From Symbiodinium natans (taxonomy: Eukaryota; Sar; Dinophyceae; Suessiales; Symbiodiniaceae): 25,000 nucleotides of DNA. Location of the stretch: the NCBI GenBank assembly GCA_905221605.1, contig CAJNDS010002421.1:167426-192425 (forward strand), read 5' to 3'. Of this stretch, positions 14,131 through 22,615 are shown piece by piece (the stretch's first letter is position 1; each line of letters begins with the position of its first letter). The translations under genes were made by a program, and so were the position numbers. The notes below the pieces were generated by a model. The model was given only the letters and a program-made list of their open reading frames with translations, was not told where the DNA came from and searched no databases.

Positions 14131-17069
14131 GTCAGGGAGCACGTGAGTGGTGGGGAGATGTGTTGCGTGAGGCGAAACAGTTGTACACACGTTGGCTACT
14201 CGCATCACCTCTCGACCGACTTAGTATTTACCCCGAAGCCCTCGTTGAACTTCACCAAACCGGTAGATTCAGTAGGGTAGAGCAGAAAGCAGTGCCCATG
14301 TTGCTGAAGTGTGTTGGTGCAGATTTGCGTGAGGACATAGTTACGTCTAGATTGTTTTCGACCGCTGCAATCGTGTACAAGACCATGTGTAAGTACCAAC
14401 CTGAGGGAAGTGCAGAGCGTGAACAACTGCTTAACTACATTACACACCCAGGAAGCAGTGCAACTGCGCATGCCGCAGTCAAGGCTATCAGGAAATGGCG
14501 TCGTTGGATTGTCAGATCGACTGAGGTTGGCCTGAATCTCCCAGACCCGTCGTTGCAGGTGAAAGGTCTAGACAGTCTTCATCCTCCGAATTTGTCCACC
14601 TCTTCGTTGTTTCGCCTTCAAACCTTTAGGACGAACCACTTGCTTGACCAAGTTCCCAACCAGGATGCTGTCAGTAAGTACGCTGAGCTTTTGTTGGCCG
14701 AGTGCGAGGCTGCAGCATTGAGTGAGGACCCCAAGAAACATAAGGTTGCTCGGGTTGAGACGCCGGGTGGTGGGGAGTCCAAGGGGAAGGGTGCTGAGGC
14801 GAAGGGTGGTGGTAAGGGTGGAAAGGGCAATCCAAAGCCAGCATGCAAGCACTGGATGACTGAAGCTGGATGTCACTATGCCGATAAATGTCATTTTACG
14901 CATGCCCCCATAGGTAAGGGAACTGGCAGGTGTTTTCTATGCAGTGCCACTGGTCACATGAAAGATGCATGTCCCCGCAAAAACCCTGAAGCTGCTAAGG
15001 TTGAGGATACCCTGCCCAAAGCCAAGGGTAAGGGGGGAACCAAGAGCGCTAAGAAGGCTGAGGCTGCAAGCGCCGCGGAGTCCGCCCAGGCTGCTAGTGC
15101 AGGTTCGGGGGAGGGGCAGTTGGGAGCATCAAGCGCCCACATGATGCAAGAGGCCACGAACTTGCTGCGGTCCCTGCAGCTTAAAGCGCTCAATGTCGGC
15201 GCTGAGTTGGTGCCAGAATTGTTCCAAAACGACCGCGCGAGTTTTGAGCCATCTGACGCAGCCCATCTGGGCGTGCCGGATGGCCCGGGCCTTAGTTGCA
15301 AGTATGGCCTGATCGATTCCGGTGCAAGCGCGTGCCTTAGACCGAAGCTTGAGGGCGAGGACTTGAGTACTCTCAGGAGACATGAAGTGAATCTCTCAGG
15401 TTCCGCGATGTTATGGGTCAACTCACTAGGCACACTTGTCACTGACCAAGAGGCTGAGCCGATCGTTTCCCTAGGACAGCTTATCGAGCTTGGATGTCGG
15501 CTAGACTGGTCAGGTCGAAGGTGTGTGCTAGCTCACCCGCAACGCGGAAAGATTGAAGTTCTCACTACTTCTGGATGCCCCCGAGTGTCAGAAACTGAGG
15601 CATACAAGTTGATCGCCGAAATTGAGCAACATCGCATGTGGAGCTTCGCCAATGACCTGTGTGCACGAACGCTCGAAATCCGCACAGCGCACAACACTGA
15701 AATTGAGCTTTTAGACAAGTTGATTCATGAAGTGCGGGTTGATGGGGACGTTGGTTCGGCTTTGCATGTTGCTGCAGGACGCATGTGGCCCCAAATCCCA
15801 AATGATGTGAAGTCCGCAGTCGCAGCGTGGCCAGAGCAGTCACATGAGACCTTAGTCTGGAACCGTAGGTTTAGGCGAAAACTTAAAAAGGCTGGGAAGG
15901 TCGTTCTTAACTTGTTTGCTGGAGAGAGCCGGCGGCAGATTGAAGATGCCGTGACAGCTGCAGGAGGTGTTTGTGTGTCGGTCGACCTAAAAGAAGACCT
16001 GATGAACCCGCTCACGTATAGGTACCTCCTTGAGTTAGTTTGTTCGGGGAAAGTCGATGCGGTGCTCGGGGGTCCGCCCTGTGATCCATTCTCGAGGTGT
16101 CGGTTTCGGGAGGGAGGTCCACCCCCACTTCGAGCTCGCGATGGCCCCCATGTGCATGGTTTGCCCGGTTTGACTCCCTCTCAGCAGTCGCAGGTGTATG
16201 AATCTGATGTCCTTTTGCATCGCATGTACATGTTGGCATTGTTGGCATCACGAGCAGTTACCTGGATAGACGGGACAGCTGATGAGTGCATAAAACGCGT
16301 GGGAAGCACCTCGGCAGGGGATGCCGGTACCTACACGTTCAGGAGTCGATGTTGGGTGTTGTTTGAAAATCCCCAGGACCCTCAGTCGTACCTGAGCCCT
16401 GAGGTCATGGAGCATGAGGCCCCAGATGGATACCCTTCAATGTGGGCCACTCCGAGTTACCTAGCAGTTGAGCGATTGCTGGGGTTAAAGCAAATTCATG
16501 GGGATCAAGGACCGCTTGGCCACCCTAAAAGGAAGCCAACTACGTGGGCGTCCACACAGCCGATGAGCGCCATGAGTGTGAGGGGTCCGGGTTGGCAGGG
16601 TGAGGGAGTGGGTGATCCAAACCAGTCCACTGTTGGGGAGTCTGCTCGATGGGCGGCATGGGCGCCAGGTGCATTGCGCATTGTGTGTGCTCAGCTTGAG
16701 GCCGTTGTGTCGGGGAGCCCCAAACTCAAACTTTCCAAGATTAGTTTTGAAGCACATGTAAAGAATGGACATTGGCCACCACTAAGGACATGCAGAGATT
16801 GTGTGATCGGGACCGCTACCCAAAGGCAACATAGACGAGTCCGTGCACCACAGGCCTTTGTATTGTCGCTTGATTGTCCAGGTCCGTACAAAAAGTCGCA
16901 GGACGAACTCAGTCATCGTAGGCGTTATCTATTGACTGCGGTTTACACAGTTCCTGTTGACGTGCGTGGTCGGCCCTTGTTGGCAGAGTCCCAAACTCCG
17001 GCAAATCCTGATGAAGAGCGCGCTAGTCAGGTGGATTTGGGAAATGAGCCAGATGAACCTAGGGGGTGA
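13896..17069 (+). CDS. Gag core, protease, methyltransferase-like domain and integrase start (second frame)
   Basis: Open from 13896, with its first ATG at 14004; residue numbers count from that ATG. Residues 1-240 are Gag core (DWLATLG, REWWGDVL). C281, C290, C296 and H300 make a CCCH finger (C-x8-C-x5-C-x3-H); C310, C313, H318 and C323 make a CCHC knuckle. LIDSGAS (436-442) is the aspartic protease site. Residues 625-850 form a cytosine-methyltransferase-like domain. H918, H923, C930 and C933 form the integrase zinc motif, and D957 in LSLDCPG is the first integrase catalytic Asp. The frame stops at 17067-17069 just after a run of five G. Upstream context and the absence of a start codon near 13896 mean it is made, if at all, as part of a Gag-Pol polyprotein. 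Confidence 0.9.
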   Translation, partial: PCSKGRRCQQWVEVPSDPGGTEIRPPPPPGLRAQAEMQPEDPIKYVPELPQLDKYDPTNSSITAGDWLATLGPTMSSLSQGAREWWGDVLREAKQLYTRWLLASPLDRLSIYPEALVELHQTGRFSRVEQKAVPMLLKCVGADLREDIVTSRLFSTAAIVYKTMCKYQPEGSAEREQLLNYITHPGSSATAHAAVKAIRKWRRWIVRSTEVGLNLPDPSLQVKGLDSLHPPNLSTSSLFRLQTFRTNHLLDQVPNQDAVSKYAELLLAECEAAALSEDPKKHKVARVETPGGGESKGKGAEAKGGGKGGKGNPKPACKHWMTEAGCHYADKCHFTHAPIGKGTGRCFLCSATGHMKDACPRKNPEAAKVEDTLPKAKGKGGTKSAKKAEAASAAESAQAASAGSGEGQLGASSAHMMQEATNLLRSLQLKALNVGAELVPELFQNDRASFEPSDAAHLGVPDGPGLSCKYGLIDSGASACLRPKLEGEDLSTLRRHEVNLSGSAMLWVNSLGTLVTDQEAEPIVSLGQLIELGCRLDWSGRRCVLAHPQRGKIEVLTTSGCPRVSETEAYKLIAEIEQHRMWSFANDLCARTLEIRTAHNTEIELLDKLIHEVRVDGDVGSALHVAAGRMWPQIPNDVKSAVAAWPEQSHETLVWNRRFRRKLKKAGKVVLNLFAGESRRQIEDAVTAAGGVCVSVDLKEDLMNPLTYRYLLELVCSGKVDAVLGGPPCDPFSRCRFREGGPPPLRARDGPHVHGLPGLTPSQQSQVYESDVLLHRMYMLALLASRAVTWIDGTADECIKRVGSTSAGDAGTYTFRSRCWVLFENPQDPQSYLSPEVMEHEAPDGYPSMWATPSYLAVERLLGLKQIHGDQGPLGHPKRKPTTWASTQPMSAMSVRGPGWQGEGVGDPNQSTVGESARWAAWAPGALRIVCAQLEAVVSGSPKLKLSKISFEAHVKNGHWPPLRTCRDCVIGTATQRQHRRVRAPQAFVLSLDCPGPYKKSQDELSHRRRYLLTAVYTVPVDVRGRPLLAESQTPANPDEERASQVDLGNEPDEPRG
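15876..16553 (+). other. Cytosine-C5-methyltransferase-like domain inside Pol
   Basis: Between protease and integrase. VVLNLFAGESRR matches motif I (SAM binding, D/N-LFAG), VSVDL matches motif II, DAVLGGPPCDPFSR matches motif IV with its catalytic Cys (codon 16080-16082; DNMTs usually have PCQ, here PCD), and LFENPQDP matches motif VI (ENV becomes ENP, Glu kept). The KPTTW stretch follows near residue 844. I do not see the QxRxR motif VIII or a clear target-recognition domain. It may be an active DNA or RNA methyltransferase or a structural relic. Retrotransposon capture of cytosine methyltransferases has been reported in dinoflagellates; whether this is the same lineage is unknown. Confidence 0.7.
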
Positions 17070-20000
17070 TGGCGATCCTGGAGTGCCCCGAGTTGGACCC
17101 GATGGTCAGCGAGGGAGTAAGTGTCATGAGCTTCCGGGTTCGGGGGAGGGTTCGCTGATGCCAGATGCTGGCGCGGATGCCTCGAGTGAACTTCGGGGGA
17201 GTGTTGTGTTGGGTGAGGTTTGTGAGGAGCTCGACATAAGCCGGGGAGGTCCTCAGGCCGAGTGCCCGAACGAGCCCAGCATCCCAAGTGATTGTGAGGG
17301 CTATGAGCCTTCAGTTGTAGATCCTAGTGAAGAGGATCGCGCTCTAGATGAGTGGTTCGGTGATAAGTTGTACCCCGCGCGTGGCAGCCACGCTGCAGGT
17401 CGTGAGTTGCTTGAGCGCTGTGCGGAAGATAAGGCTAAGCTGGACGATGAAGCTGATGCCGAAAACCGCCCCATAAAAATGGTTGAGCTTGTCTTTGTTG
17501 AACCCATTGACTCCAAAGGTCCAAACGAAGTTGCGCATGCTACTGCCCGGATTTGTGCGCAGCTTGAGGTGCTGAAGTTGCCGATTGCGCGAATCCATAC
17601 AGACGCAGGGTCCGAGTTCATCTCGACACCATTTAGGCGTTTCGTTGACGCGCGTGGCATATTGCACACTGCAGCTGCGCCCCAAGAGCACAACAGCAAC
17701 GGCAGGGTTGAAAATGTCGTACGCCGACTAAAGCAGCAGGTTCGTACTATTCTGCTAGCTAACGCGCATCCCCCCGATAAGTGGGCCTGCGCCGCAAGAG
17801 CGGTCGCCGCGAGGTGGCGGTCAGACACGCTTGCCCGCTTGGGATGGCCACAGCCCACGTTGGCACCTTACGGCACTAAAACACAGATACTTACTAGGAC
17901 ATGGCATCGCCGACGTCAGTCAGAGTGGAAGGCCCGTGCCGAAGACGGTATTGTGCTGTGCCCCGCCAGCCTTGTAAAACATGGCTATGTTGTGTTGGTC
18001 GGTGATATGTTGAAGCTTGCGACGAAGTTGTTCCGCGGCGACAGCCCAAACTTACAGGTAGTTGCCACCAATCCTGATGGCGACGATCCACCGTTTGAAG
18101 AGGGAGAGCTGCCAGCCCCAGTGCGCCGGCATAGTGCCAAACGGCCCGTTGTGCTTGCGAAAGTTGGTTGCGAAAGCCGCGGAACCCCCCAGGCCGTTGA
18201 CCAATGTGCTCGTGAGCTTGCTGCTACAGCGCCGTTTGATGTTGATGCGGCTTTGGCCTTTGTTGCTCAGTTGTCTCTTTCTGACCTTGACGCGTCGCGT
18301 GATAATGGCAAGCGCCTACACTCTGGCAAGCATCATGTGTTTGGTCAGTTTGTGCATGGTGGCGTGTCAGGTGTGACCAAGAACACGAAGCGTTACTCAG
18401 GTGTAGCAGCGTTGTTGACCAAGCTTGTGCGGCATGCTGTGCCACACGCTGAGTTCACTACCGTTGTTTTGAGTACTGACGCTGAGGCAGTGTTGCACCG
18501 TGATGTTCACAATCATCCGTTGTACCCAAACCACATAGTTACTGTGCAAGCGCCGTCTAGTGGTGGTGGCTTGCGGGTGCAAACTGTCAGTGGTGATGAG
18601 CAAAGTGGACCAGCGGTTTGCAAAACGCTTCCTACAGGACAAGTTGCGCAAGGACAAGTTTTTCCCTTAGGACAGCCGTTCCAGTTCAACTCGCACCGGT
18701 GGCATTGCACTGAACCGTGGCCATGTGGAGAGCATCGAGTTGTGCTCGCTGCTTGCACGGTGAGCCGCCCGGATAAGCTCAAAGGAGCGGAGCGTGCGGA
18801 GTTGACAAGCCTGGGGTTCAACGTTCCGCCACAAGAGCAGTTTTCCAATGTTGCTGTTGCACAGCAAGGGGGAGCCACCCCTCTGAAAGAGCTTGAAAAT
18901 CCCAAAAACCCTAAAAATAGCATAATCCAAAACCCAAAAAAGCTTGAGAGTGAAGGCGTAGGTCCTGTTGCTGAAGGGCAGGCCGCCGCGTGTACCTGTA
19001 GTTGCTGTGAGCGCGACTGTGTTGTTTGCAGCAAGTTGTTTGTGAAGCTTGACGCCGTGTGCTTTGCTGGGGTGTCGCCAGAGGCAACCGTTGAGCGCGA
19101 GGTGTCTGCCGAGCCAGACCTGTCCATGAGCGTGCCTTGCTGTTGTGCGGTAGGGTGCGAGGAGTTCGAAGCACAGTTGTTTTTCGACAGTTTTCGGCCA
19201 ACTAACCTTGAAGACACGCCAGACAGAGCGTGTGACGAGGAGGCCTATGAGCAAGAAGTTGAGCAGGCTCTGTTTTTAGAACCGCGCGAGCTTGAGGGTG
19301 ATGCGTGGGCGCTTGAAGGGCTGCTTAACGAGCACAGTGTGGTGAGCAAGCTGATCGCCCATGGGCGACAAGAGTTCATCACAGCCTTTGAAGAGCATGG
19401 CCTAAAGGAGGCCTGTGAGGGCACCATCCTCTCTGAGCTGCTCGTGAAGCGTGAGGAGTTGGAGTGCGAGTTGCGTGCCTTGAGCTTGCGTGACGAAAGT
19501 GCGGTTGCTGTCTGCGTGTGTGAAGCATCCTTTCCGGAAACTCTTGATGAGAACGCGGTTCAAGAGGACACGCCGGAGCGGGTGTTGCAGACCAAGATCG
19601 TACCGAACTGGCAAGTTCTTCAAAACTTCGAGGTGTGGCGACCAGCAGTCGTCGCAGAGTTCCTGTCCCTAACTGAGGACAAAGAGGCGCTTGAGCCTGT
19701 GACCCAGGAGAGGCTGGACGAGTTGAGCGCGAAGGGTGTGAAGGTCACTGTCATTCCCTCAAAGCTTATCTGCAGTATCAAGGCCCCCAAAGGTAGGCTC
19801 AAAGCCCGCATAGTAGCTTGTGGTAACTTTCTTGGTACGTGCCTAGGAGAGTCAAAGGCCCAGCGGAAACATGACCTCTACTCTAGTGGAGTTGACCTGA
19901 CTCACCTGCGCATGTTATTAGCGTATAGTTCACGTCGTGGAATGCCTGTCTGGTCAGTAGACATCAAGACTGCTTTCCTGAACTCAGAACTGTTACCTAG

Positions 20001-21486
20001 GAACCGTGAGGGCGCACAAGAAGCAGTAGCTCACGCTGGAACTGCTCACGCGGTCCGCCGGGACTCGCCGGAGAGCGAGAACCCAGCCGAGTACGTTGTC
20101 CTGAACCCTCCACGTATCCTAGTGTCCAAAGGAGTCGTGCCTGTAGGTACTTTCCTCGTAGTGAAAAAGGCAGTTTACGGTCTTGACCAAAGTCCAAGAG
20201 ACTGGGGTTTCACTAGAGACGCTGAACTTCGTACCCTGAAAATTCCCTGGAAAAGCAAGCTTTTGAAGCTAGTGCAGTCTCTTGCTGACGAGTGCGTTTG
20301 GTTTGTTGTTGACGTTGAGACAGTTCTCGTTCAGGACCCAGACTTTCCTGTGCCTGCGCAGTCCCAGGAAGTGCTCGGGTGGATCGCTGTCTACGTTGAC
20401 GATATTCTTGGGTCAGGTATAGAGGATTTAGGCGAGGGGGTCATTAGGGCAGTTTGTGAAAAGTGGGCGTGTTCTGACCCAGAGAAGGTTGGAAGTGACC
20501 CGTCGAATCCAGTTCGCTTTTTAGGCTTAGAGCTGTACTGGTCAAAGGAGGGCAGGTTGGTTGTAACTCAAACCGCTTACGCAAAGGACTTGCTGAGTAG
20601 GTACACCAACGAGTTTGTCGCTTCTGTGCAGCCTCTTCCGCAAGGACTGGAGGACCCTGTTGCCGTCCCTAACCCCAACGCCGAAAGCATTAGGAAGTGC
20701 CAACAAGTTGTAGGTGAACTGCTGTGGTTGTCGATTCGTACTAGGGTTGACCTTTGCTACGCCGTTTCCAAGCTTGCTCAGTGGAGCACAAAGGACCCTG
20801 AGTTCACGTTTAGGCAGGCCCTGCAGGTTCTAGGTTACTTGTCTGTGACGCCGTCGGTAGGTCTTGTTTTCGCAGGCCCTAAGGACAGAGATGAGTACAA
20901 CCTTGTAGGAGCACAAGACTACACGCACGTGCTGCAGGCATACACAGATGCGTCGCACGCACCAGGAGGTGATAGGTCTCATGAGTGCACCGTGCTTCGC
21001 TGTGAAGGGTCTACTGTTGGCTGGGTCAGCACAAGGCAGCCGTTTTGCACGCAGTCTTCATGTGAAGCAGAACTTCTCTCCACTACTACTGGCAGTAACT
21101 ACGCAGTTGCACATGTAGGACTTGCTCGTGAGATGTGGCAGCATGAACCAAGGGTGTTTGTGGCAAACGACAACCTGAGTGCTATCACAGTGATCAACAG
21201 CCCCACCGTTTCTTGGAGAACCCGTCACCTGAAAATTAGGGCTAGAGTCCTGAAAGAGAGGTCCGACATGAAATTGCTCGTTTTCGTGCATGTAGGCGGA
21301 GACAAGAATGGTGCTGATATAGGGACTAAGGCACTTGGCGAGGATCAAGACGTTGATGGCAGTGCTGGGAATGTCCGCGCAGGATCCGCCTGCCGAAACC
21401 ACGAAGGCAAAATCCGTTCAGCACGTGAAGGATTGCCTAAGGGCAGTCATTTTGGCCTGTTGCCTGTGCAACGCCAGAGCCACTAA
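16957..21486 (+). CDS. Integrase end, dioxygenase-like domain, reverse transcriptase and RNase H (third frame)
   Basis: The frame is meaningful from about 17065; residue numbers count from the ATG at 16957, which is probably not used. Integrase Asp (IHTDAGSEF, D216) and Glu (NGRVENV, E252) have 35 residues between them, as in DD35E enzymes. Residues 440-605 look like a 2-oxoglutarate dioxygenase. Residues 679-733 are Cys-rich. Reverse transcriptase spans about 932-1276: VDIKTAFLN (D1002), KAVYGLDQSPRDW, YVDD (1146-1149) and RFLGLEL. RNase H spans about 1326-1457: YTDASHA (D1331), SSCEAEL (E1370), NDNLSAI (D1405) and GADIGTKAL. After GTKAL at about 21335 the sense moves to another frame, so the last 50 residues are probably spurious. 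It copies element RNA and inserts the DNA. Confidence 0.93.
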   Translation: MTCVVGPCWQSPKLRQILMKSALVRWIWEMSQMNLGGDGDPGVPRVGPDGQRGSKCHELPGSGEGSLMPDAGADASSELRGSVVLGEVCEELDISRGGPQAECPNEPSIPSDCEGYEPSVVDPSEEDRALDEWFGDKLYPARGSHAAGRELLERCAEDKAKLDDEADAENRPIKMVELVFVEPIDSKGPNEVAHATARICAQLEVLKLPIARIHTDAGSEFISTPFRRFVDARGILHTAAAPQEHNSNGRVENVVRRLKQQVRTILLANAHPPDKWACAARAVAARWRSDTLARLGWPQPTLAPYGTKTQILTRTWHRRRQSEWKARAEDGIVLCPASLVKHGYVVLVGDMLKLATKLFRGDSPNLQVVATNPDGDDPPFEEGELPAPVRRHSAKRPVVLAKVGCESRGTPQAVDQCARELAATAPFDVDAALAFVAQLSLSDLDASRDNGKRLHSGKHHVFGQFVHGGVSGVTKNTKRYSGVAALLTKLVRHAVPHAEFTTVVLSTDAEAVLHRDVHNHPLYPNHIVTVQAPSSGGGLRVQTVSGDEQSGPAVCKTLPTGQVAQGQVFPLGQPFQFNSHRWHCTEPWPCGEHRVVLAACTVSRPDKLKGAERAELTSLGFNVPPQEQFSNVAVAQQGGATPLKELENPKNPKNSIIQNPKKLESEGVGPVAEGQAAACTCSCCERDCVVCSKLFVKLDAVCFAGVSPEATVEREVSAEPDLSMSVPCCCAVGCEEFEAQLFFDSFRPTNLEDTPDRACDEEAYEQEVEQALFLEPRELEGDAWALEGLLNEHSVVSKLIAHGRQEFITAFEEHGLKEACEGTILSELLVKREELECELRALSLRDESAVAVCVCEASFPETLDENAVQEDTPERVLQTKIVPNWQVLQNFEVWRPAVVAEFLSLTEDKEALEPVTQERLDELSAKGVKVTVIPSKLICSIKAPKGRLKARIVACGNFLGTCLGESKAQRKHDLYSSGVDLTHLRMLLAYSSRRGMPVWSVDIKTAFLNSELLPRNREGAQEAVAHAGTAHAVRRDSPESENPAEYVVLNPPRILVSKGVVPVGTFLVVKKAVYGLDQSPRDWGFTRDAELRTLKIPWKSKLLKLVQSLADECVWFVVDVETVLVQDPDFPVPAQSQEVLGWIAVYVDDILGSGIEDLGEGVIRAVCEKWACSDPEKVGSDPSNPVRFLGLELYWSKEGRLVVTQTAYAKDLLSRYTNEFVASVQPLPQGLEDPVAVPNPNAESIRKCQQVVGELLWLSIRTRVDLCYAVSKLAQWSTKDPEFTFRQALQVLGYLSVTPSVGLVFAGPKDRDEYNLVGAQDYTHVLQAYTDASHAPGGDRSHECTVLRCEGSTVGWVSTRQPFCTQSSCEAELLSTTTGSNYAVAHVGLAREMWQHEPRVFVANDNLSAITVINSPTVSWRTRHLKIRARVLKERSDMKLLVFVHVGGDKNGADIGTKALGEDQDVDGSAGNVRAGSACRNHEGKIRSAREGLPKGSHFGLLPVQRQSH
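18274..18771 (+). other. Fe(II)/2-oxoglutarate dioxygenase-like domain inside Pol
   Basis: Residues 440-605 of the third frame. VLHRDVHNH supplies an HxD pair (H514, D516), FNSHRWHCTEPW the distal His (H583), and R594 follows with ten residues between, the spacing of the 2OG-binding Arg in this superfamily. HxD and distal His are 69 residues apart, within the family range. Beta-strand-like text (IVTVQ, GGGLRVQTV, HRVVLAACTVS) surrounds them. It sits between integrase and reverse transcriptase, where copia elements usually carry only a linker. The fold call rests on motifs only. Confidence 0.6.
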
Positions 21487-22402
21487 GGACCAGGACAGGA
21501 CCCAGAGTAGTGAAGACTGGTCTCTTGTAGTGTTTGCTGTGCTAATCTCAATCACGTCCATTGCAGTTTGGGAAACATGTAAGGCTTGTTTGAGGGCAGT
21601 GTTTCGTCAAGCCGAGGATCTCCTCAGGCCGAGACTCCCAGCCCCAGAACCTGAAGAGCTTTTCATCCCTGAACAGCCCGAAGATGAGTATGAAGGCCCA
21701 GATCCTGATGAGGCCCCCGTTGCTCGTGTTAGGGATCCCGTTCCCGCAATGACCCCTGAAGAAGGCTTGAGGCGAAGGCCCCCGAGACCTGTAGCGCAGC
21801 AGGAGCCTGATGTAGAGCCTCAAGGCCGCCCTATCACATTTGCCTTTGCTGATGATGAGGTTCAGGTGTTTATGCCAGGCCCAGCAGACGCGCCAGCGAA
21901 CCCGCCTGAGCCTATCCACAGAGACGTAGTCGCCCAGCCTAGAGGCCCATTGCAAGCAAGGCCCCTACGGCTCAATCATCCACCTGATCCGCCCTATATC
22001 CTCAGGGTCGGCTGGCCCGCCCCCACGCTGCAGCCAACTATGAGGGAAATGCGGCTGACGAGGACATCATGGGGTGGAGATCTATCCACACTTTTTCAGG
22101 CACCGCCGCCAGAGTTTCGACAGGACTTCTTTCAGTACGATGCAGAGAGACCAACTGTCTTAGTACGCTGGCACGCTGTCGTGAGAGTTCGTCGCTTCGA
22201 CCCAGCGCAGACCAGGTTGCCCGTTCCTCTGGGAGCACTCACAGGCCGCAGGAGGACGCTAGCCATATATGCAGCTGGTGAGCGACAGTATTATGATGAT
22301 AACTGGCGAAACCCAGAAGCTGCTCGCCGGTACCATGAACACGAGTGGCGTGGTCGCACTGAACTTGAGGTCGATGTGCGACGCCTTTACCCAACAGGGT
22401 AG
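21335..22402 (+). CDS. C-terminal Pol extension or third ORF with a membrane segment
   Basis: The first codon is TTG, not ATG, and the frame continues the RNase H tail (LARIKTLMAVLGMSAQ) better than the upstream frame does, so it is more likely the end of the polyprotein after a one-base insertion (TT at 21335-21336) than a separate gene. Residues 62-80 (WSLVVFAVLISITSIAVW) form one strong transmembrane helix, and residues 36-47 (LRAVILACCLCN) are a weaker Cys-rich hydrophobic patch. Then comes an acidic, Pro-rich stretch and a basic C-terminal half with ILRVGWPAPTLQP. It is not recognisably an envelope protein; function unknown. The stop is TAG at 22400-22402. Confidence 0.7.
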   Translation: MARIKTLMAVLGMSAQDPPAETTKAKSVQHVKDCLRAVILACCLCNARATKDQDRTQSSEDWSLVVFAVLISITSIAVWETCKACLRAVFRQAEDLLRPRLPAPEPEELFIPEQPEDEYEGPDPDEAPVARVRDPVPAMTPEEGLRRRPPRPVAQQEPDVEPQGRPITFAFADDEVQVFMPGPADAPANPPEPIHRDVVAQPRGPLQARPLRLNHPPDPPYILRVGWPAPTLQPTMREMRLTRTSWGGDLSTLFQAPPPEFRQDFFQYDAERPTVLVRWHAVVRVRRFDPAQTRLPVPLGALTGRRRTLAIYAAGERQYYDDNWRNPEAARRYHEHEWRGRTELEVDVRRLYPTG

Positions 22403-22615
22403 ATGAGTTCTTGCTTCATCCATGCCGGGGAAACACTCCAGGCCGGAGTGGAGCATTCGAAGCCCATTTCTTCAACGAAGCATTTTGCTTCTAAGAGGCT
22501 ACGCTTGAGCCTGCCGGGAAAGCATCCCAGGCCGCAGGATCCAGTGAGAGCCCTCTTTGTCGTTATGGTGATGAAGCTCGTTTGCCTCCCATAGTACAGT
22601 TGGTGACGTGTCACC
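22403..22615 (+). other. Element 3' untranslated region with paired stem-loop motifs
   Basis: Two related units, GCCGGGGAAACACTCCAGGC (from 22424) and GCCGGGAAAGCATCCCAGGC (from 22513), each containing a short inverted repeat, e.g. CACTCC/GGAGTG (22434-22450). A third hairpin, TTGGTGAC-GT-GTCACCAA (22600-22617), ends at the polypurine tract. They may be RNA packaging, export or processing signals. Confidence 0.55.

Noticed and set aside
17058-17069. Ty1-type programmed +1 frameshift site
   Set aside because: CCT-AGG-G resembles but does not equal CTT-AGG-C, lies inside integrase rather than between gag and pol, and a one-base insertion in the G run explains the shift more simply.
18513-19254. 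Minus-strand open frames of 234 and 195 codons
   Set aside because: They lie opposite the dioxygenase-like domain and Cys-rich linker of Pol; shadows of the real frame.
21450-21465. Spliced-leader relic (CATTTTGGC)
   Set aside because: Only nine bases match the dinoflagellate leader and they lie inside coding sequence; no fuller match seen in the window.
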